This document shows positions 32,604 through 38,491 of a DNA stretch of 40,406 nucleotides, in pieces (position 1 is the first letter of the stretch; each line of letters begins with the position of its first letter). This DNA is from UBA2227 sp036677505. Its GTDB lineage: Bacteria; Bacillota_I; Bacilli_A; Erysipelotrichales; Erysipelotrichaceae. The notes under the pieces were generated by a model, which was given only the letters and a program-made list of their open reading frames with translations, searched no databases and was not told where the DNA came from. The stretch is taken from positions 1-40,406 of the forward strand of contig JAVBWK010000022.1 in assembly GCA_036677505.1 (NCBI GenBank), in the 5' to 3' direction. Made by a program: the position numbers and the translations under genes.

Positions 32604-33655
32604 GTCAGTTCCAGTATCATTTTTTTCAAAGATTCGCTTAAATCTTCCTGAGGAACCTTTTTGATCAGCTGTCCTTTTCTAAACAGAAGAGCTTCTTCTT
32701 TACCGCCGGCAATGCCGATATCGGCTCGGGAAGCTTCTTGCGGACCATTGACGGCACATCCCATGATGGCTACGGTGATGTTGCTTTGAATGTCCTGCAA
32801 AAACAGTTCAATTTCTTTAACGATCGGGATCATATCATATTGGATTCTTCCGCAAGTCGGACAGCTGATGAGATTGGGGACCTGATCGATCAGATCGAAA
32901 CTGCGTAAGAGTCCCTTGGCAATCTTAATTTCCTCGATCGGATCGTCGCTGACTGAAATACGGATCGTGTCACCGATGTCATCTGCAAATAGTGCACCTA
33001 ACGCTGCCGATGATTTTATAGCACTTCCCAGTACGGTCCCGGCTTCAGTAACTCCGAGATGAAGAGGGTAGAAAAATGTATCCGATGCTAAACGATATGC
33101 ATCGATCGTCATTTTAACATCAGATGACTTGAATGAGAGTGCAATATCATCAAAGCCGAGATCATTGAGGATATCTATGTGACCTTTGGCAGATTCGATC
33201 ATGGCCAATGGGCAGGGGACTTTGTATTTTTCAAGGAGCCGTTTCTCAAGTGACCCGCTGTTGATTCCGATACGAATAGGGACACGTGCGGATTTACATG
33301 CGCCAACCACTTGACGTACATGTTCTTTATTTGAAATGTTACCGGGATTCAGACGGATTTTGGCAGCTCCGTTTTCAATCGATGCCAAAGCCAGACGGTA
33401 ATCGAAATGAATGTCTGCAACCAGGGGAATAGTGATTTCCTTTGTAATTTCCTTAATGGCTAAAGCATCATCAATGTCAAGTACCGCCACACGAATGATC
33501 TGACACCCTGCTTTCTCAAGTTGCTGTATCTGACTGACTGTTGAGCGGACATCTTTGGTTTTGGTGTTGGTCATGGATTGAATGATGACCTTATTTTGCC
33601 CGCCGATTTGTACATCTCGAAGATAAATTGGGCGGGTTTTATAACGTGGCAGCAT
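32591..33655 (-). CDS. ispG: 4-hydroxy-3-methylbut-2-en-1-yl diphosphate synthase
   Basis: This 4Fe-4S enzyme is the penultimate MEP-pathway step, converting MEcPP to HMBPP, the substrate of IspH. The 354-residue protein has an N-terminal TIM barrel (VIIQSMTNT, VADIHFDYRLAL, KIRLNPGN) and a C-terminal cluster domain with Cys265, Cys268 (SCPTCGR), Cys300 (MGCAVNGP) and the fourth ligand Glu307. GAGGTGATCC precedes the ATG on the minus strand. It is monocistronic, divergent from the PBP gene. With ispH 2.3 kb away it confirms use of the MEP route. Confidence 0.97.
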   Translation of the reverse strand: MLPRYKTRPIYLRDVQIGGQNKVIIQSMTNTKTKDVRSTVSQIQQLEKAGCQIIRVAVLDIDDALAIKEITKEITIPLVADIHFDYRLALASIENGAAKIRLNPGNISNKEHVRQVVGACKSARVPIRIGINSGSLEKRLLEKYKVPCPLAMIESAKGHIDILNDLGFDDIALSFKSSDVKMTIDAYRLASDTFFYPLHLGVTEAGTVLGSAIKSSAALGALFADDIGDTIRISVSDDPIEEIKIAKGLLRSFDLIDQVPNLISCPTCGRIQYDMIPIVKEIELFLQDIQSNITVAIMGCAVNGPQEASRADIGIAGGKEEALLFRKGQLIKKVPQEDLSESLKKMILELTKKE

Positions 33656-33673
33656 AGGATCACCTCAGCGCAA

Positions 33674-33682
33674 ATTATATCA
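33674..33682 (-). promoter_or_regulatory. Extended -10 promoter for ispG
   Basis: On the minus strand TGA-TATAAT (33682-33674) forms an extended -10 element identical to the one before ybeY, about 18 bp before the ispG start. The -35 region is weak. Confidence 0.5.
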
Positions 33683-33710
33683 TAGAATACCATTTTCAAG
33701 TGAAATAGTT

Positions 33711-33716
33711 TATAAT
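33711..33716 (+). promoter_or_regulatory. -10 element for the PBP gene
   Basis: A perfect TATAAT lies 21 bp upstream of the PBP start in the 82-bp space shared with divergent ispG. No recognisable -35. Confidence 0.4.
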
Positions 33717-33737
33717 AGCGAGGAAAGGAACGTGAGT

Positions 33738-35795
33738 ATGAATCAGACACCATGGTTTTTCAAAAAAAAGAATCAACGCAAATCATCGATCCGTTATGGT
33801 GAAATCGATCGGCTTACGCGTCCGTCAGATATAGCGAAGTCTGTTACTTTCAGGCTACAGATATTCGGTTTAGTCATCATTTTGCTGATGGCTGCAATTT
33901 TGATCCGTTTATATCAGGTTCAGGTGATCGATCAGCAGGTTTACTTACGTAAACTGGAAGTATATACGCGCCGATATCAGACGGTAACGACTCCTCGAGG
34001 GGAAATCAAAGACCGATACGGAGAAATTCTGGTGACCAACAGTGAGCAGCTGGCCATTACATATTTACCTCCCCAACGGGTAACTGATAAAGAAAAATGG
34101 GAGTTGGCCTACTTATTTGCGGATAATTTTGAAGTTTTGACCGATAATTTACGGGACAGGGACTTGAAAGACCTTTTTATCATGTTGCATAATGATGAAG
34201 CCAATCAATTGATCACCAGCTCGGAGTGGAGTCAGTATCGGGATGGACAATTATCGGACAACGATATATATCAGCTGAAAATCAACCGCATCGATGCTTC
34301 TTTGCTTAATCGTTTCGATGATCGGACTAAGAGGGCTTTCGTGGTCAAGCAAGCCATGGATATGCCGACGGGCGGAAGAGAGAAAACGATCAAACTCAAT
34401 GCTTCTAAAGCTGAGATTGCGTATCTGATCGAAAACAGTAATCTTTACCGCGGGTTTAATGTTACGGTGAACTGGAATCGTGATTATCCTCAGGGAGCAA
34501 CGTTGAGAACGGTCATGGGCAGTGTTTCAACCACTCAGCAAGGATTACCGGCAGAACGTCTTCTTTCCTATCTGGCACTGGATTATGCCAGAAATGAAAA
34601 TGTCGGCCGTTCCGGATTAGAATTGAGTTATGAAGATATATTACGAGGCACAAGAACGGTTTACAGTCTGAGTTACGATGCTGAAGGTGTCGGCAAACTG
34701 GATACTGTAATTGAGGGCTCAAAGGGTTATGATGTGATTACGACCTTCGATTTAGGATGGCAGTTGTATGCTGAGGAAGCGGTTAAACGGATACTCGATT
34801 CCAATGCCAATAATCCGTATCGAAAGTATATGGATAAAATATATTTTGTTGTCACCCAACCGGATACCGGAGATGTTTTGGTCGCAGTAGGGATACGGAA
34901 AACTGAGAATGGGTACATAACAGATTCGACGATGACATATACCAATGCTTTGGCACCGGGTTCGAGTATCAAAGGGGCTACGGTCTATATGGGACTGACT
35001 GAAAATGTGATTCGTCCGGGAGAGATCATTCGGGATGAGCCTATCAAAATCAAGGATACAGAACTTAAAAAATCTCATCGAAACTTGGGATTAATCAATG
35101 ATCTGACTGCACTATCGATGTCTTCCAATGTTTATATGTTTCACATTGCCATGCGTCTGGGTGGTGCGGTGTACGAATATGACGGTCCGCTTCGAATCAA
35201 TCTTGACGCATTCAATACCATGAGGAACTATTACAGCCAGTTTGGTTTAGGCACTAACACGCAAATCGATTTACCCAATGAGCAGACCGGATATAAGGGG
35301 GCCGCTAACCTTGGCGGTCATTTGCTCGATTTCTCAATAGGTCAGTATGATACGTACACAACGATGCAGCTGGCTCAGTACGCAGCTACAGTGGCAAATA
35401 ATGGAATTCGGATGAGATTGCGCACAGTTAAAGAAGCTTATCAATCATCAACAGACTTTATGGTTTATCAGAACACTCCGGAGATTTTATCAGTATTAAC
35501 CAATGATTCGGCAATCCGCAGAGTTCAGCAGGGATTCCGTTTATGTGTAACCGACGGATTATGCCGATCTCAGTTAAGCAGTTTAAAAGTTGCGGTCGCA
35601 GCTAAAACAGGTACCGCTGAATCTGTTACATCCACCGGATTATCATCACCCAATAACACGTTGGTCGGTTATGCACCCTACAATCGTCCTGAGGTTTCTT
35701 TTGCCTGTGCTGTTCCTAATGCGTGGAATGACCTTCAACAAGCCAATATCTGCTTGCAGATTACGGCAGAAATTCTCAAATATAAGTATGAATAA
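33738..35795 (+). CDS. Class B penicillin-binding protein (PBP2-type transpeptidase)
   Basis: This bitopic membrane D,D-transpeptidase cross-links peptidoglycan. The 685-residue protein has a basic cytoplasmic N-terminus, one transmembrane helix (about 40-58) and the class B pedestal motif RGEIKDRYGEILVTN (87-101). The transpeptidase domain has SxxK at Ser409-Lys412 (GSSIKG), SxN at 462-464 (SSN) and KTG at 623-625. ATG 33738 is 8 bp after AAAGGA; an in-frame GTG at 33732 is the alternative. It stands alone with a divergent ispG. Whether it is the elongation (MrdA/PbpA) or division (FtsI) enzyme is uncertain; the lack of PASTA repeats and division neighbours favours an elongation-type PBP2. 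Confidence 0.92.
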   Translation: MNQTPWFFKKKNQRKSSIRYGEIDRLTRPSDIAKSVTFRLQIFGLVIILLMAAILIRLYQVQVIDQQVYLRKLEVYTRRYQTVTTPRGEIKDRYGEILVTNSEQLAITYLPPQRVTDKEKWELAYLFADNFEVLTDNLRDRDLKDLFIMLHNDEANQLITSSEWSQYRDGQLSDNDIYQLKINRIDASLLNRFDDRTKRAFVVKQAMDMPTGGREKTIKLNASKAEIAYLIENSNLYRGFNVTVNWNRDYPQGATLRTVMGSVSTTQQGLPAERLLSYLALDYARNENVGRSGLELSYEDILRGTRTVYSLSYDAEGVGKLDTVIEGSKGYDVITTFDLGWQLYAEEAVKRILDSNANNPYRKYMDKIYFVVTQPDTGDVLVAVGIRKTENGYITDSTMTYTNALAPGSSIKGATVYMGLTENVIRPGEIIRDEPIKIKDTELKKSHRNLGLINDLTALSMSSNVYMFHIAMRLGGAVYEYDGPLRINLDAFNTMRNYYSQFGLGTNTQIDLPNEQTGYKGAANLGGHLLDFSIGQYDTYTTMQLAQYAATVANNGIRMRLRTVKEAYQSSTDFMVYQNTPEILSVLTNDSAIRRVQQGFRLCVTDGLCRSQLSSLKVAVAAKTGTAESVTSTGLSSPNNTLVGYAPYNRPEVSFACAVPNAWNDLQQANICLQITAEILKYKYE

Positions 35796-35810
35796 CTAGT
35801 AATTTAAAAT

Positions 35811-35827
35811 TTAGTATGATATACTAA
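35811..35827 (+). promoter_or_regulatory. rpmG promoter inside a palindrome
   Basis: TGA-TATACT (35817-35825) is an extended -10 for rpmG. It is wholly covered by the inverted repeat TTAGTAT-GAT-ATACTAA (35811-35827), which could be an operator or a coincidence. The -35 region is AT-rich and unclear. Confidence 0.45.
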
Positions 35828-35852
35828 CGTAGCATAAACAGGAGGTCGACTC

Positions 35853-36002
35853 ATGAGAGATAACATCACTTACAAGTGTTCGGTATGTGGCGAAGAAAAC
35901 TACATCGGTACTCGTAACAAACGTAAACATCCGGAGCGTATGACAGTAAACAAATATTGCCCGCGTTGTAATAAAAAGACAGCTCATAAGGAGAAAAAAT
36001 AA
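35853..36002 (+). CDS. rpmG: 50S ribosomal protein L33
   Basis: This 49-residue ribosomal protein begins MRDNITYKCSVCGEENY and ends in a lysine-rich tail. It has both zinc-knuckle pairs (Cys9/Cys12 and Cys36/Cys39), making it the zinc-binding (C+) form rather than the zinc-independent paralogue that replaces it in zinc starvation. The segment TRNKRKHPERMTVNKYCPRC is typical. AGGAGG lies 7 bp before the ATG. It has its own promoter and a terminator beginning in the stop codon. Confidence 0.97.
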   Translation: MRDNITYKCSVCGEENYIGTRNKRKHPERMTVNKYCPRCNKKTAHKEKK

Positions 36003-36020
36003 AGCCTAAGGGCTTTTTTT
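36001..36020 (+). terminator. Rho-independent terminator of rpmG
   Basis: AAAGCC-TAAG-GGCTTT followed by T residues to 36020, beginning within the rpmG stop codon and only 5 bp before the next gene. Confidence 0.85.
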
Positions 36021-36025
36021 CGTAA

Positions 36026-36652
36026 ATGATAATGAGAACAGAAACATTACCTTTGGGAGTATATCAGGCCAACTGTTATCTGGTTTGCGATAATAATCAG
36101 TATCTGATCATTGATCCGGGCAGTAAGCCGGAACTGATTATCAGCCGGATATCTCAACAGGCTACAGTAGTAGCCGTTTTGCTTACACACGGTCATTTCG
36201 ATCATTTTGCTGCCGCTCAAACAATTGCAGGGCATTATAACTGTGATATTTATGTTCATGCAGAAGATGAGGAACTGCTCGCTGATCCGATGAAAAACTA
36301 CAGCGAGCATCGAAATATCACTTGCACAAAACATATCAAATCATTTGATCTGTCTTATCTCTCGTTAGGGCCCTTTAAGATCAATGTTTTTCATACCCCG
36401 GGTCACAGTGAAGGATCAGTATGCTATATGATTGATCATCATCTCTATTGCGGGGATTTGATATTTAAAAACAGTATCGGACGTACGGATCTTTATCGTG
36501 GAAATATGAAGAAAATGATGGAATCACTTCGTTATATCTGTTCACTGGATGGGCATATTGAAGTATATCCGGGACACGGCCCAAAAACGACTTTGGCTGC
36601 TGAAAAGGCGTTTAATCCATATTTGATTCCCTTGAGTAAGAATTTCCGTTGA
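36026..36652 (+). CDS. Metallo-beta-lactamase-fold hydrolase (GloB/YqgX-like)
   Basis: This 208-residue MBL-fold enzyme of the glyoxalase II-like group has the binuclear metal motif LLTHGHFDH, then HTPGHSEGS, CGDLIF (bridging Asp) and YPGHGPKT. It probably hydrolyses a thioester or similar small substrate, but the substrate cannot be read from sequence. In Firmicutes such YqgX-like proteins are cytoplasmic. The start is ATG 36026 or ATG 36032; neither has a Shine-Dalgarno site, and both lie within 12 bp of the rpmG terminator T-run. No own promoter is visible, so expression may depend on terminator read-through. Confidence 0.9.
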   Translation: MIMRTETLPLGVYQANCYLVCDNNQYLIIDPGSKPELIISRISQQATVVAVLLTHGHFDHFAAAQTIAGHYNCDIYVHAEDEELLADPMKNYSEHRNITCTKHIKSFDLSYLSLGPFKINVFHTPGHSEGSVCYMIDHHLYCGDLIFKNSIGRTDLYRGNMKKMMESLRYICSLDGHIEVYPGHGPKTTLAAEKAFNPYLIPLSKNFR

Positions 36653-36675
36653 TTGTGATTAAAATATAATACATT

Positions 36676-36705
36676 TTGACACAACATGACAAACTATTGT
36701 ATAAT
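36676..36705 (+). promoter_or_regulatory. Consensus SigA promoter for the SARP-type regulator
   Basis: Perfect TTGACA (36676-36681) and perfect TATAAT (36700-36705) are spaced 18 bp apart. Two related heptamers, TGACACA (36677-36683) and TGACAAA (36687-36693), lie one helical turn apart across the -35 and spacer and might bind a regulator. Confidence 0.78.
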
Positions 36706-36741
36706 CTGCGTAGTAATGACGATTGGGGGTTGTATGTTCAC

Positions 36742-37923
36742 ATGACTGATCCTCGCTTAGATGTCCGATTATTTGGAGAGCTTACAATTTCTGTTAATGG
36801 TGAAACGACTCAGCCGCTGCTTACTTTAGGTAAAAATCTTAAGCAGTTTTTTGAGGTTTTACTCTTTTATCGTCGTACACCGCTTTCTAAGGAGCAACTG
36901 ATCGACTTATTATGGAATGACAGTGACAATCCGGCCAGTGCACTTAAGTTTGCTGTTCATAAATTGAGACAGCTCTTGAATGCGCAGCCGCAGTTCAGTG
37001 AACTCGATCTCGTTATTACGACTAAAAACGGATACGGTATCAATCCGGATATTGAGATGTTTATTGATACTGAAGAGGTTGATCGGCTTTGGAGACTTGC
37101 CAGTGAAAAATCTGTTTCAATCGTTGATAAGCGAACATATTTAGATCGGCTGACATCATTGATAAATCAACCCTTCTTAGCTAACAGCACCCATCTGATG
37201 TGGACGGTTCCGATCAGAGAGTATTATACAGGCATTTATGATCGCAGCATGTCATTTCTGATGAATGAGTATGAGTTGGAGAAAGATTATGATAAGGTCA
37301 TGAACTTGGCTCAAATAGCATTGAAGTTAGAACCGTATAATGAGGATTTCCATTACTATTATCTCAACGCTCTTGTCTTGAGCGGTCAGTATCGCAAAGC
37401 CATTGAATATTATGAGAATTTGAGCAAGCAGTTTTACAAAGAATTCAATGTACAGCTTTCTTTAAGGACGAAGAACCTTTACAATTTCATTATTGCCAAG
37501 GAAGAACTTGAAACTCTTGATATTAACGAGCTTGTAAAAAACCTAAATGACAGTTCTGAATTTCCCGGCGCACTTTATTGTGAGTATGAAGTATTCAAAC
37601 GTCTGTATCAGATCGCTTTACGGAACAGTGAGCGTACGGATGAGCAGACTTTTGTACTTCTCTTTGATTTGACTTGTGCGGAAAATGATTTTATCGTATC
37701 GAAGATGTTGGAACGGTTGAAAACAGCCATTGGTGTTTCCTTGCGTAAGGGTGATGTTTTTGCCCGGATGAATGTTTCTCAGTTTATTTTACTGTTGCCA
37801 TGCAAAACTGAAGAGAATGCTCATATGATTTCAAATCGGATTCAGCAGGCTTTTTATAAAAATACGGATAGGAAATTGGCGCGGATCCACTATCACATCT
37901 CGCAGTTAAGCCGCAACAAATAA
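36742..37923 (+). CDS. SARP/BTAD-type transcriptional regulator with degenerate GGDEF-like tail
   Basis: This 393-residue predicted DNA-binding regulator has three parts. Residues about 1-95 form an OmpR-like winged helix (VRLFGELTISVNG, LSKEQLIDLLWND, VHKLRQLL). Residues about 100-255 form a bacterial transcriptional activator domain of TPR-like helices (LEPYNEDFHYYYLNALVLSG). The C-terminal 100 residues resemble a nucleotide-cyclase GGDEF domain (RKGDVFARM, then LLLPCKTEENAHMISNRIQ), in which the GGDEF signature is replaced by NVSQF (344-348). It should therefore not make cyclic di-GMP but may bind a ligand or dimerise. ATG 36742 is the first in-frame ATG, after a G-rich site 12 bp upstream. 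It lies directly before the surface-protein genes and may control them. Confidence 0.82.
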   Translation: MTDPRLDVRLFGELTISVNGETTQPLLTLGKNLKQFFEVLLFYRRTPLSKEQLIDLLWNDSDNPASALKFAVHKLRQLLNAQPQFSELDLVITTKNGYGINPDIEMFIDTEEVDRLWRLASEKSVSIVDKRTYLDRLTSLINQPFLANSTHLMWTVPIREYYTGIYDRSMSFLMNEYELEKDYDKVMNLAQIALKLEPYNEDFHYYYLNALVLSGQYRKAIEYYENLSKQFYKEFNVQLSLRTKNLYNFIIAKEELETLDINELVKNLNDSSEFPGALYCEYEVFKRLYQIALRNSERTDEQTFVLLFDLTCAENDFIVSKMLERLKTAIGVSLRKGDVFARMNVSQFILLLPCKTEENAHMISNRIQQAFYKNTDRKLARIHYHISQLSRNK

Positions 37924-37957
37924 ATTGCAATTAACACGATTTTATGTTTTTCATGAT

Positions 37958-37979
37958 TTTCTAACCGGTTTCTAACCGG
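37958..37979 (+). repeat. Perfect tandem 11-bp direct repeat before the surface-protein genes
   Basis: TTTCTAACCGG occurs twice in immediate tandem (37958-37968 and 37969-37979). It ends 7 bp before a -10-like GATAAT. This is the arrangement known for SARP operators (heptamer direct repeats at 11-bp period, about 8 bp upstream of the -10). It also overlaps a terminator-like hairpin, so the two readings compete. Confidence 0.6.
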
Positions 37980-37986
37980 TTTTTTT
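37963..37986 (+). terminator. Terminator-like hairpin after the SARP-type regulator
   Basis: AACCGGTT-TCT-AACCGGTT (37963-37970 and 37974-37981) can form an 8-bp stem followed by T residues to 37986. It lies about 40 bp after the regulator stop. Confidence 0.75.
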
Positions 37987-37992
37987 GATAAT
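37987..37992 (+). promoter_or_regulatory. Possible -10 of an activator-dependent promoter
   Basis: GATAAT lies just after the T-run and 35 bp before the next start codon. No -35-like hexamer stands at 16-18 bp; the direct repeats occupy that place, as in activator-dependent SARP promoters. Inference only. Confidence 0.35.
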
Positions 37993-38026
37993 TAAACCAG
38001 GAAGTAACTTTGCGAAGGGGGTATAT

Positions 38027-38455
38027 ATGACGAATTCAATAATTGTTCTATCCCTTGTAATCGCTGATTATGTCCTCACTCAGCTGCAGTTATCGAGATT
38101 CGATGACTTGTGGACTTGGATTTTCGGCACTTTGGTACTGGTATTGGCTGCGTGGCTGCTGCTGAATATCCGTAAGGAAGTATTTGCCACTATAGAGAGC
38201 GTCGAGCAGAGTGAAGATGGAACTTATTGCATCACTTGGGGATACGTTAACCCAACCTCGTCTGTGATTCGGCTGCATCCTCAGGAAAGCAGTTTGCGAG
38301 TTAAAAAAGGAACTGCTCTTATCATCGGCCGGTCATTACCAAATGTATTTGAGAAAGGACATCACTCGGCAGCTTTTAAAACCATTGTAAAGAGTGGTGC
38401 TGAAGTTGAGTGGATCATTGGGAATCGACACACAACTTACTCAGGCACATCCTAG
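38027..38455 (+). CDS. Small membrane protein with extracytoplasmic GYVNP-type domain
   Basis: I do not know a name for this 142-residue protein. Two hydrophobic segments (about 3-20 and 28-47) probably form a membrane hairpin or signal anchor. Residues about 66-139 form a compact domain with GYVNPTSSVI, LPNVFEKGHH, AAFKTI and VEWIIGNRHTTYSG. That pattern recalls the GYxNP...FxPGxH...F...W.L...T module found at the ends of many secreted bacterial adhesins (from memory, not searched). ATG 38027 follows AAGGGGG. It lies 36 bp upstream of the repeat-protein gene with no terminator between, so they are probably co-transcribed and may work together at the cell surface. Confidence 0.75.
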   Translation: MTNSIIVLSLVIADYVLTQLQLSRFDDLWTWIFGTLVLVLAAWLLLNIRKEVFATIESVEQSEDGTYCITWGYVNPTSSVIRLHPQESSLRVKKGTALIIGRSLPNVFEKGHHSAAFKTIVKSGAEVEWIIGNRHTTYSGTS

Positions 38456-38491
38456 AATACCACTGTTCACAACTTTTGAAAGGAGAAATTT

